DNA from: Alkalicoccobacillus porphyridii
Lineage (GTDB): Bacteria > Bacillota > Bacilli > Bacillales > Bacillaceae_D
DNA: 64,000 nucleotides
Direction of reading: 5' to 3'
NCBI RefSeq assembly: GCF_007293315.1
Contig: NZ_VLXZ01000006.1
Span: 124,001 to 188,000, forward strand
The position numbers were made by a program, and so were the translations under genes. Positions within the stretch are counted from its first letter, which is position 1. Every line of letters begins with the position of its first letter. Shown here piece after piece: positions 56,776-64,000 of this stretch. The notes below the pieces were generated by a model. It was not told where the DNA came from, made no database searches, and worked only from the letters and a program-made list of their open reading frames with translations.

Positions 56776-57999
56776 ATGAAAATCATTGTACAAAAATTTG
56801 GAGGAACATCTGTTAAAGATGAAAAGACAAGGAAGCTAGCAGCGAACCATGTACTGAACGCGGTCAACGATGGCTTAAAAGTAATTGTGGTTGTGTCGGC
56901 CATGGGACGTTCGGGCGATCCTTATGCAACAGATACATTACTCAGTTTACCAGGATCTGAACTTCCGAAACGGGAACAAGATTTATTAGCGTCATGTGGT
57001 GAGATTATATCTTCCGTTGTGTTTTCTCAGCTTCTATTATCAAAAGGATTGCAATCCATGGCTATGACGGGTGCGCAAGCTGGCTTTCGAACGAATGAGG
57101 ATTTTACAAATGCTAAAATCATAGATATGAAGTCGGAGCATCTACGTAAGCTATTCACTCAGTACGATGTCCTTGTGGTCGCTGGTTTTCAAGGGCAATC
57201 GAAAACAGGAGAAACCACAACATTAGGACGTGGTGGGAGTGATACATCCGCAACAGCCTTAGCAGCAGCAGTGAATGCTGAATGGGTAGATATTTTTACA
57301 GATGTCGAGGGTGTAATGACAGCTGATCCGCGGATTGTAGAGAAAGCGAGACCGCTTGAGTCGATGACGTATAACGAAATTTGTAATATGGCGTATCAGG
57401 GGGCAAAGGTCATTCATCCACGTGCAGTAGAAATTGCGATGCAATCTAAAACCCCGATTCATATTCGTTCTACTTACTCAAATAAACAAGGGACGCTGGT
57501 GACAGCTATGCATTCTGGAACTGCTGGAAGTGACGTTCAAGAACAACTAATAACTGGAATTGCTCACTTAGCAAATGTTACCCAAATTAAAGTGGCAGCA
57601 GCAGAAGGGCAATACGACCTACAGGAAAAAGTCTTTAAATCAATGGCAATGGAAAAGATCAGTGTGGATTTCATTAACATTTCACCAAGAGGTGTTGTGT
57701 ACACGGTGATGGATTCAGCAGCTGACCTCGCAGTGGAAACTCTCGAGAAGCTTGGGTTCAAGCCGGAGGTATTACGTAATTGTGCGAAGGTATCAGCAGT
57801 GGGTGCCGGTATGACTGGAGTTCCAGGTGTAACGGCAAAAATTGTGAGTGCCTTATCAGCCGAGAACGTTCAAATTTTGCAATCAGCTGATTCCCATACA
57901 ACAATTTGGGTGCTGGTGAAGAATCAAGATATGAATAAGGCGGTCAATGCGTTACATCAAATGTTTCAGCTTGAAAAAGCAGGAATGAGTTTGGGGTAG
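56776..57999 (+). CDS. dapG: Aspartokinase I (diaminopimelate-sensitive type)
   Basis: This 407-residue enzyme has the kinase core (IVQKFGGTSVKDEKTRKLAA, TLGRGGSDTSATALAAAV) and two C-terminal ACT domains (about 265-400). By place and length it is DapG. It phosphorylates aspartate as the first step to lysine, diaminopimelate and dipicolinate. Confidence 0.96.
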   Translation: MKIIVQKFGGTSVKDEKTRKLAANHVLNAVNDGLKVIVVVSAMGRSGDPYATDTLLSLPGSELPKREQDLLASCGEIISSVVFSQLLLSKGLQSMAMTGAQAGFRTNEDFTNAKIIDMKSEHLRKLFTQYDVLVVAGFQGQSKTGETTTLGRGGSDTSATALAAAVNAEWVDIFTDVEGVMTADPRIVEKARPLESMTYNEICNMAYQGAKVIHPRAVEIAMQSKTPIHIRSTYSNKQGTLVTAMHSGTAGSDVQEQLITGIAHLANVTQIKVAAAEGQYDLQEKVFKSMAMEKISVDFINISPRGVVYTVMDSAADLAVETLEKLGFKPEVLRNCAKVSAVGAGMTGVPGVTAKIVSALSAENVQILQSADSHTTIWVLVKNQDMNKAVNALHQMFQLEKAGMSLG

Positions 58000-58026
58000 T
58001 GAACTGACATCTAGGAGAGTGAGTAG

Positions 58027-58890
58027 ATGGATTTCGGTCGTGTTTGGACAGCAATGGTCACCCCTTTTAATACAGAAGGGAAGTTGGATCTTGAGGCAAC
58101 AGCCGAGTTAGTTGATCACTTAATTTCAACTGGTACAGAGGCATTAGTAGTCGCTGGAACCACTGGAGAATCACCTACGTTGTCTCTGTCAGAGAAGGAA
58201 GAGTTATTTCGATTTGTTTTGGAGCACACCAAAAAGAGAGTGCCTGTTGTTCTAGGAACGGGTTCTAATGATACAGCTACATCGGTGGAAACCTCAATTC
58301 TAGCTGAAAAGCTTGGAGCAGATGGGGTTATGGCAGTTGTACCTTATTATAATCGTCCATCCCAACTGGGAATGCATGCACATTTTACAGAAATTGCTCA
58401 AGCGATTTCTTTACCAGTCATGCTATATAATGTGCCGCACCGAACTAGCGCTCATATGCTGCCTGAAACAGTGATCTCACTTTCAAAAGAATCGAATATA
58501 ACAGCTTTAAAAGAAGCAAGTGGTGATTTAGAACATTTTGCAGCCGTAATTGATCAGACAGATGATTCCTTTTTTGTTTATAGTGGAGACGATTCAATGA
58601 CGCTTCCGTCTCTTTCCATAGGGGCAGCTGGAGTTGTCTCCGTTGCATCGCATGTCATTGGAAATCAAATGCAGGATCTAATTGCAGCCTTCTTTGCGGG
58701 AGAGGTTGAGCGCGCGAGCCAAATACATCGAGCTCTGCTTCCAAAAATGAAGGCATTATTCATCGCTCCAAATCCTGTGTGTGTGAAGCATATGTTAAAG
58801 GAAATCGGTGTGGATGTAGGACCAACTCGATTACCTCTCATTGGGATATCAGCTGAGGAAGAGGCCTTACTCAAATCAATATTTGCTTAA
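58027..58890 (+). CDS. dapA: 4-hydroxy-tetrahydrodipicolinate synthase
   Basis: This 287-residue aldolase-type barrel has the Schiff-base lysine K162 (ALKEASGD), the GTTGESPTLS block near 44 and YNVPHRT. It condenses pyruvate with aspartate semialdehyde. Its product is the direct precursor of DpaAB. A terminator follows. Confidence 0.97.
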   Translation: MDFGRVWTAMVTPFNTEGKLDLEATAELVDHLISTGTEALVVAGTTGESPTLSLSEKEELFRFVLEHTKKRVPVVLGTGSNDTATSVETSILAEKLGADGVMAVVPYYNRPSQLGMHAHFTEIAQAISLPVMLYNVPHRTSAHMLPETVISLSKESNITALKEASGDLEHFAAVIDQTDDSFFVYSGDDSMTLPSLSIGAAGVVSVASHVIGNQMQDLIAAFFAGEVERASQIHRALLPKMKALFIAPNPVCVKHMLKEIGVDVGPTRLPLIGISAEEEALLKSIFA

Positions 58891-58900
58891 ATGTTCTTCT

Positions 58901-58926
58901 AACCCGACTATTACAGTCGGGTTTTT
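58901..58926 (+). terminator. Terminator after dapA
   Basis: AACCCGAC (58901-58908) and GTCGGGTT (58916-58923) pair perfectly, followed by TTT. Confidence 0.94.
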
Positions 58927-58941
58927 CATTGTGGTTGCGTC

Positions 58942-58971
58942 TTGTTTTTCACTAGAAAAATAAGGTATACT
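58942..58971 (+). promoter_or_regulatory. Likely promoter of rnjB
   Basis: TTGTTT (58942-58947), an 18-bp spacer and TATACT (58966-58971). The leader to rnjB is about 150 bases. Confidence 0.5.
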
Positions 58972-59124
58972 AAGTTCAAGTGATGCGTTCGGGTGCTTAT
59001 CTTTGATAAGTGGTAAGTCTATAAGTTCTAAACTGGGGAACGGAATCGACCAGGCGACCTACACGTGTTAAGGACGCCGATTTTGATATGAGACATTTGC
59101 GAAATTGTATAGGAGGAAAGACCA
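58972..59124 (+). promoter_or_regulatory. Long structured leader of rnjB
   Basis: Visible pairings include CTTATC-TTT-GATAAG, CGTTC/GAACG around it, and AATC...GGCG with CGCC-GATT enclosing a near-palindrome around CACGTG. No T box or riboswitch motif that I know is present. RNase J expression control is a possible role. Confidence 0.45.
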
Positions 59125-60792
59125 TTGTCGAAACAGATAACAGAGAAAATTCGCGTATTCGCCCTCGGGGGAGTAGGCGAAATTGGTAAGAATATGTACG
59201 GAGTAGAAGTAGACGAAGATATCATCATTATTGATGCAGGTTTAATGTTTCCTGATGATGACATGCTAGGTGTGGATATCGTTATTCCAGATGTATCCTA
59301 CCTAACAGAGCAAATAGAACGAGTAAAAGGGATTGTCTTAACTCATGGACATGAAGATCACATAGGTGGTTTGTCCTATGTACTTAAAAAAGTAAACGTT
59401 CCAGTCTACGGAACAAAACTAACATTAGGATTAGTGGAAGAGAAGCTTAAAGAAGCGGGAATTTTACGATCTGTTAAGTTAAAAACGATTGATGCAAAAT
59501 CACGTATAAAAATTGGCAGCACCCCGGTATCCTTTTTCCGGACAAGCCATAGTATCCCTGATTGCGTAGGGATATGTATTGAGACTTCTCAAGGTTCAAT
59601 TGTACATACGGGTGATTTTAAATTCGATCAAACACCTGTGGATGGAAAACAAGCCGATATCGGAAAAATGGCGAATATAGGACATAAAGGCGTACTATGC
59701 CTTCTTTCAGATAGCACCAACGCTGAACGTCCTGGAACAACAAAGTCTGAATCAGAGGTTGGAGTGGGCATTACCGATGTTTTTCGTAAAACGGAAGGCC
59801 GGTTAATTGTTACCTCGTTTGCATCCAACGTTCATCGTATTCATCAAATTATTGAAGCAACGGCGAAAGCTAATCGAAAGCTAGCCATTGTGGGTAAGAG
59901 TATGCTGAGAGTGATTTCTATTGCGACTCGCTTAGGATATCTTGAACCGCCAAAGGATTTAATTATTGACTTGGATGAAGTAAATAAGTATAAACCTGAA
60001 CAATTGGTTATTCTCACAACCGGAAGTCAAGGAGAACCAATGTCAGCGTTAACAAGAATGGCAAAGGGTGCGCATCGACAAATTACTATTAATGCGTACG
60101 ATACAGTGATCATTGCAGCATCGGCTATTCCAGGAAACGAGAAATCCGTTTCCGCTGTAATTGATAAGCTTCACCGAATTGGTGCTGAAGTGGTATATGG
60201 CTCTTCAAAGGTTCATGCATCTGGGCATGGAAGCCAGGAAGAATTAAAGCTTATGCTGAATCTAATGAGACCGAAGTATTTCCTTCCTATTCATGGTGAG
60301 GTTCGCATGCAGCATGCGCATCGTAACCTGGGCATAGGTGTTGGGATCCCGGATGAGAACATTTTTGTTGTTGAAAAAGGTGAAGTGATCGAGTTTACGA
60401 ACAAACAAGCCAGAAGAGCAAGTAAGGTACCTTCAGGAAACGTACTAATTGACGGACTTGGTGTTGGGGACGTTGGTAATATTGTGCTACGTGACCGAAG
60501 ATTACTTTCAAAGGATGGCATCTTAGTTGTAGTGGTTACACTCAACAAAAAAACGGGCACTATTGAATCTGGTCCAAACATTATCTCTCGTGGGTTTGTC
60601 TATGTACGAGAATCCGAACAGCTATTGGAAGATGCAAATGAGCTTGTGACCAACATCCTTAAAAAATGTATGACGGAAAAAGTAAGCGAATGGTCTTCCC
60701 TAAAAAGCAACGTCAGAGAAGGCTTAAGCCGTCACCTCTACGAAAAAACAAAAAGACGTCCAATGATCTTACCAATCATTATGGAAGTATAG
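59125..60792 (+). CDS. rnjB: Ribonuclease J2-type, with intact catalytic motifs
   Basis: This 555-residue metallo-beta-lactamase/beta-CASP RNase has the J2 position (after dapA) and J2-like N-terminal and C-terminal sequence. It retains the full HGHEDH motif (about 74-79), SHSIPD, HTGDFKFD and the beta-CASP SGHGSQEE and PIHGE blocks. B. subtilis J2, as I recall, has a degraded HxHxDH. TTG 59125 follows GGAGGAAAG. Confidence 0.93.
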   Translation: MSKQITEKIRVFALGGVGEIGKNMYGVEVDEDIIIIDAGLMFPDDDMLGVDIVIPDVSYLTEQIERVKGIVLTHGHEDHIGGLSYVLKKVNVPVYGTKLTLGLVEEKLKEAGILRSVKLKTIDAKSRIKIGSTPVSFFRTSHSIPDCVGICIETSQGSIVHTGDFKFDQTPVDGKQADIGKMANIGHKGVLCLLSDSTNAERPGTTKSESEVGVGITDVFRKTEGRLIVTSFASNVHRIHQIIEATAKANRKLAIVGKSMLRVISIATRLGYLEPPKDLIIDLDEVNKYKPEQLVILTTGSQGEPMSALTRMAKGAHRQITINAYDTVIIAASAIPGNEKSVSAVIDKLHRIGAEVVYGSSKVHASGHGSQEELKLMLNLMRPKYFLPIHGEVRMQHAHRNLGIGVGIPDENIFVVEKGEVIEFTNKQARRASKVPSGNVLIDGLGVGDVGNIVLRDRRLLSKDGILVVVVTLNKKTGTIESGPNIISRGFVYVRESEQLLEDANELVTNILKKCMTEKVSEWSSLKSNVREGLSRHLYEKTKRRPMILPIIMEV

Positions 60793-60835
60793 TGATAAAG
60801 ATATAGGGCTAGGACAGAAGTAATATAACTAATCG

Positions 60836-60886
60836 AAAATCTGAACAATGTTGGAGTCACTCCAATTCATTGTTCAGATTTTTTTA
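60836..60886 (+). terminator. Long two-part terminator after rnjB
   Basis: AATCTGAACAATG and CATTGTTCAGATT (60838-60850, 60868-60880) pair fully, with an inner TTGGAGT-C-ACTCCAA, then a T run. The A run before the left arm also allows action on the opposite strand. Confidence 0.95.
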
Positions 60887-61001
60887 TTGATAGATTGCGC
60901 CGCCGAAATACAAATCCGTTTTTCAGAGGTATTTCAGGAGAGTTTATCTTGCATAAATACATAAAGGACTTGGATATTATCAGAGTCTTGCTTCTTTGCT
61001 A

Positions 61002-61095
61002 TCCCTCCCGAAAAAAAATAGGACACGCTTACCACGGGAGTACCCCCGCTAACCCAACTCCGTCAATTTATCTCAATGAACCTTTTCATCGAGGC
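61002..61095 (-). repeat. Structured intergenic element, subfamily C, partial copy C2
   Basis: On the minus strand a 38-bp core (GGTTCATTGAGATAAATTGA onward) matches C1 with few changes. GGTAAGCG (61026-61033) is present near the 3' end. The 5' AGCGGA and first arm are not recognisable, so it looks truncated. Confidence 0.6.
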
Positions 61096-61154
61096 CATTG
61101 AAAAACGATCTTTATAAGACTGTGAAGTTCTACAATTATTTAATTTAGAACGTT

Positions 61155-61289
61155 AGCGGAAGGAGAATTCGTAGACTCCTGCGGAACAGAACGCGGCAGA
61201 CCGACATCGAAGTGGTGGTTGTCCGCTTCGAGGGCTGAGGCCGTTCTTGCGGGTGCGAAGGGTTCTCCTGTAGCGGCGCCATTCAGCTC
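61155..61289 (+). repeat. Structured intergenic element, subfamily B, copy B3
   Basis: AGCGGA (61155-61160), arm AGGAGAATTC (61161-61170), interior stem TCGAAGTGG/CCGCTTCGA, arm GGGTTCTCCT (61260-61269), GTAGCG (61270-61275). Arms pair 10 of 10 with two G-U. The interior stem shows a T-A to C-G double change compared with B1 and B2. Confidence 0.85.
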
Positions 61290-61416
61290 ATTCATACATG
61301 ACTTTTTTTGTGGTCTCCTTTCATGGATGGTTCATACCTAATGTCCTTCATAAAGTATGAGGCATCACCTTATCGAACATACTACGGCTATGAGAACATG
61401 AAGGAGAGTGAAGGAT

Positions 61417-62142
61417 ATGAGTGAGAAACCAGGACAGCCGGAGACACAGCCGAATCAGGATGAAAAAAAATCGTCACTTGTTGAAAAAATTCAAGAGCTA
61501 GGTCAAACAAATGTGCCAGAAATGGAAGCATCCAATATTCATTGCCTGGTCGTTATCGGGCAAATTGAAGGCCATATGCAATTACCACCTCAGAATAAAA
61601 CGACAAAATACGAACATATCATTCCCCAGTTGGTTGCGGCAGAGCAAAATAGTAAGATTGAAGGATTGCTCATCATTTTAAATACAGTCGGAGGAGATGT
61701 AGAAGCTGGCCTTGCAATTTCAGAAATGATTGCCTCCATGTCTAAACCATCTGTAACCCTTGTACTCGGAGGAGGTCACTCCATAGGAGTTCCGATTGCA
61801 ACCGCCTCTCACTACTCCTTTATTGCGGAAACAGCCACGATGACCATTCACCCTATTCGCTTAACAGGGCTCGTTATTGGTGTACCACAGACATTTGAGT
61901 ATCTTGATAAAATGCAAGAGAGGGTCATCAAGTTTGTTACGGCTCATTCAGAAATCAGTGAAGATAAATTTAAAGAACTCATGTTTTCAAAGGGGAATTT
62001 AACACGGGATATAGGCACAAATGTAATAGGTTCTGATGCAGTAAGCTACGGTCTTATTAATGAAGTAGGAGGCATCGGACAGGCTATGAAGAAGCTCAAC
62101 CAACTTATAGAAGAGTATAAACAGGGGGAGATCCTACAATGA
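61417..62142 (+). CDS. tepA: ClpP-like germination/translocation-enhancing protease TepA
   Basis: This 241-residue ClpP/crotonase-fold serine protease has its nucleophile S122 in GGGHSIGVP and a His in [10 protein letters not shown]. In B. subtilis TepA (YmfB) sits here, upstream of ylzJ and spoIIIE, and acts on small acid-soluble spore proteins during outgrowth. ATG 61417 follows AAGGAGAG; GTG 61408 abuts the SD. Confidence 0.94.
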   Translation: MSEKPGQPETQPNQDEKKSSLVEKIQELGQTNVPEMEASNIHCLVVIGQIEGHMQLPPQNKTTKYEHIIPQLVAAEQNSKIEGLLIILNTVGGDVEAGLAISEMIASMSKPSVTLVLGGGHSIGVPIATASHYSFIAETATMTIHPIRLTGLVIGVPQTFEYLDKMQERVIKFVTAHSEISEDKFKELMFSKGNLTRDIGTNVIGSDAVSYGLINEVGGIGQAMKKLNQLIEEYKQGEILQ

Positions 62143-62360
62143 TTTTGTATACAATGATGCCTCAAGAAGAAATCTTTCCTCCCGATGAAGAAGCATTTAA
62201 ACAACAGCTTCACCTACCTATTGAGGGGGGGAGTTTAATTGTTCAACGGCTTGATGAAGGGAGATACAAAGTTGTACAGCTCATTTCAGGAAATCCATCC
62301 TTGTATCTTCATCCACAATACTCGCCTGGAGCCATAGTTGATACAAATCACCTAATTTAA
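62139..62360 (+). CDS. ylzJ: YlzJ-like protein
   Basis: This 73-residue protein starts [16 protein letters not shown] and fits the YlzJ family by sequence and place. It overlaps tepA by 4 bp. Function unknown. Confidence 0.92.
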   Translation: MILYTMMPQEEIFPPDEEAFKQQLHLPIEGGSLIVQRLDEGRYKVVQLISGNPSLYLHPQYSPGAIVDTNHLI

Positions 62361-62382
62361 TACCCGATCTCGCCCCAGAATA

Positions 62383-62391
62383 TGCTATAAT
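62383..62391 (+). promoter_or_regulatory. Extended -10 upstream of spoIIIE
   Basis: TGCTATAAT is a perfect extended -10, about 90 bp before spoIIIE. No clear -35 is seen. Confidence 0.5.
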
Positions 62392-62415
62392 GAGAGCCAT
62401 CGAATCGTACATGTT

Positions 62416-62436
62416 AAGCAGCCTCTTTGGCTGCTT
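62416..62436 (+). terminator. Hairpin in the spoIIIE leader
   Basis: AAGCAGCC (62416-62423) and GGCTGCTT (62429-62436) pair perfectly around TCTTT. The following ATTCAT is not a good T run, so it may be a weak terminator of tepA-ylzJ or a leader structure. Confidence 0.5.
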
Positions 62437-62480
62437 ATTCATATACAGGATAGACGAATGGACAGAAGGGTGACCGCATA

Positions 62481-64000
62481 ATGGCAAGACGAAAAAAAAG
62501 AAAAAATACAAATTGGAAATCCCAATTAACGTATGAAATTGTAGGCTTGGGATTGCTAGTTATTGCGGTTGTTACACTTGCTAGACTTGGCAGTGTGGGT
62601 GAAGCCTTTGTACGCTTGTTTCGTTTCTTTCTAGGGGAATGGTTTTTCCTTATGGCTCTAGGGCTATTGATTGTGTCATTATTTATTATGTTTAAACGGA
62701 CAAAACCATCCTTTTGGACAAGGCGGATGGCAGGGTTTTATACCGTTGTACTATCACTTGCCTTGCTAGGACATTGGAGTTTATTTCGGACACTTGGTGC
62801 AAGCGGCGGTTTTGATGACACCTCTGTGATACGAAATACATGGGACTTGTTCTGGCTTGAGGCAAGTGGTCAGAGTACAAGTGGTGAGCTTGGTGGAGGT
62901 ATGATTGGAGCCGTTGCATTTGCAGTCAGTCATTTTTTATTTGCAAGTGGAGGCACGATTTTTCTATGCATCATTTTACTCATTATTGGTGTAATTTTGA
63001 TTACTGGCAGATCAGTATCTGAGCTGTTAGGCAAAGGATTTCGTAGCTCCTATCTAACTGTCGCGGATTTCTTCAGCTCTTTATTTAAAGAGAGCTTGCA
63101 ATGGAGCAAACAATCTCGAGAGAAGCTAAAGGAAGAACGAGCTCTTCGAGAAGAAAAGAAAAAGCAACAGACACACGCAAAACCTAAAAAAACACGTTCT
63201 CATCAGACCGAGCCAGAGCTTGAGGAGCCGCAGGCAGAGGGAATTCCTGAAATTGTAGATTTTACTCAGCATGCGTATCAGGAAATGAATAATGAACAAA
63301 CGGAGGAACAGAAGCCTAACAAACCGGCAAAGCCATCCGAGTCAGGTACCCCACCTACTAAAGAGGAGCAGGATGAAGAGCTTGCGCCAGGTCCACTTGT
63401 CACTGCTGGTGAGACGAATGAGGCCTATACACTACCTTCTTTTGAGTTATTAAAACCTGTTACAGCAGTTGGTCAGCACCAGGAAAAACAGCAGCTCACT
63501 TCAAATGCAAGAAAGCTTGAACAGACACTTGATAGCTTTGGTGTAAAAGCTCGTGTGACAAAGGTTCATCTTGGACCTGCCGTAACCAAATACGAGGTGA
63601 ATCCAAACGTTGGTGTGAAGGTTAGCAAAATCGTGAATCTAGCCGATGATTTAGCTTTAGCATTAGCTGCAAAAGATATTAGAATCGAAGCTCCCATACC
63701 AGGAAAGTCAGCCATTGGTATTGAGGTACCAAATAAGGAGGTTGCGGTAGTCTCTTTAAGAGAGGTACTCGATTCTGCACCTTCTAAGGCTGAAGAGCAT
63801 GTGTTAGCTGTTGGTCTTGGACGGGACATTTCGGGGGAGCCGGTTTTAGCTCCATTAAACAAAATGCCGCATCTACTCGTGGCAGGGGCAACTGGAAGTG
63901 GAAAAAGTGTTTGTATTAATGGAATTATTACGAGCATTTTAATGAAAGCCAAACCACATGAAGTTAAACTCATGATGATTGATCCCAAAATGGTTGAACT
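62481..64000 (+). CDS. spoIIIE: DNA translocase SpoIIIE (FtsK family), N-terminal part
   Basis: The gene runs off the window; about 506 codons are present. An N-terminal basic tail is followed by four membrane helices (about 15-180), a charged, low-complexity linker (about 205-320), the alpha domain, and the beta domain up to Walker A ([10 protein letters not shown] near 473-480) and MMIDPKMVE at the edge. It pumps the chromosome into the forespore. ATG 62481 follows AAGGGTGA. Confidence 0.97.
   Translation, partial: MARRKKRKNTNWKSQLTYEIVGLGLLVIAVVTLARLGSVGEAFVRLFRFFLGEWFFLMALGLLIVSLFIMFKRTKPSFWTRRMAGFYTVVLSLALLGHWSLFRTLGASGGFDDTSVIRNTWDLFWLEASGQSTSGELGGGMIGAVAFAVSHFLFASGGTIFLCIILLIIGVILITGRSVSELLGKGFRSSYLTVADFFSSLFKESLQWSKQSREKLKEERALREEKKKQQTHAKPKKTRSHQTEPELEEPQAEGIPEIVDFTQHAYQEMNNEQTEEQKPNKPAKPSESGTPPTKEEQDEELAPGPLVTAGETNEAYTLPSFELLKPVTAVGQHQEKQQLTSNARKLEQTLDSFGVKARVTKVHLGPAVTKYEVNPNVGVKVSKIVNLADDLALALAAKDIRIEAPIPGKSAIGIEVPNKEVAVVSLREVLDSAPSKAEEHVLAVGLGRDISGEPVLAPLNKMPHLLVAGATGSGKSVCINGIITSILMKAKPHEVKLMMIDPKMVE

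Larger units (their letters stand above)
60793..61416. other. Gene-free stretch of about 620 bp with two structured repeats
   Basis: This stretch holds the rnjB terminator, the partial repeat C2 and copy B3. The 68-codon ORF at 60895-61101 overlaps C2 and has no family resemblance or SD; I regard it as non-coding. Confidence 0.75.

Noticed and set aside
58972-59124. T-box or riboswitch ahead of rnjB
   Set aside because: No T-box sequence and no riboswitch core that I recognise; kept only as an unassigned leader.
60895-61101. 68-codon ORF between rnjB and tepA
   Set aside because: It overlaps repeat C2, has no SD and shows no recognisable protein features.
25539-61416. CRISPR array or insertion sequence in the repeat clusters
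   Set aside because: The repeats are long, imperfect and irregularly spaced, with no transposase or cas gene nearby.
63566-63988. 140-codon minus-strand ORF opposite spoIIIE
   Set aside because: spoIIIE is clear in the + frame, with its Walker A motif inside this region.

Overview
The window is a continuous stretch of chromosome from a spore-forming member of the Bacillaceae (Firmicutes). Gene order follows the Bacillus subtilis block hslU-codY-fla/che-sigD-rpsB...spoIIIE almost gene for gene. Shine-Dalgarno (SD) sites are strong, TTG and GTG starts are common, and spore genes (dpaA, dpaB, ylxY, spoIIIE) are present. I cannot fix the genus. All genes lie on the + strand. I see no tRNA, rRNA, CRISPR array, prophage or intact insertion sequence.

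Layout. (1) 1-1300: 3' end of hslU, then codY and a terminator. (2) 1506-25538: a fla/che operon of about 24 kb: flgB, flgC, fliE-fliJ, ylxF/motE, fliK, flgD, a TIGR02530-type gene, flgE, swrD, fliL, fliM, fliY, cheY, fliO-fliR, flhB, flhA, flhF, flhG, cheB, cheC, cheD, sigD. cheA and cheW, which sit between cheB and cheC in B. subtilis, are absent here. (3) 25539-26258: a gene-free stretch with structured repeats, then an unknown small gene and a swrB-like gene under their own likely promoter. (4) 27041-31200: rpsB, tsf, pyrH, frr, uppS. (5) 31211-40579: cdsA, dxr, rseP, proS, polC. (6) 40604-47786: the nusA-infB operon (rimP, nusA, rnpM, ylxQ, infB, ylxP, rbfA), then truB and ribF. (7) 47801-52834: rpsO, pnpA, ylxY, mlpA. 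(8) 52835-53682: a repeat cluster. (9) 53683-58926: ymxH, dpaA, dpaB, asd, dapG, dapA, which lead from aspartate to diaminopimelate and dipicolinate. (10) 58942-64000: rnjB behind a structured leader, another repeat cluster, tepA, ylzJ, and the 5' part of spoIIIE.

The genes are mostly conventional. The most unusual material lies between them. Seven copies of intergenic elements of about 95-130 bp occur in three clusters. Six share one layout: AGCGGA, arm 1, a structured interior, arm 1', GNAGCG. The arm sequences differ completely between subfamilies, yet each pairs perfectly or nearly so within its own copy. That is strong covariation for a folded RNA or DNA element. Other points of note: a hairpin that buries the SD of ylxY with a SigE-like -10 in its loop, an RNase J2 orthologue with an intact active site, in-frame ATC codons at ideal SD spacing in both polC and flhB, and a hairpin between the SD and the start codon of swrD.
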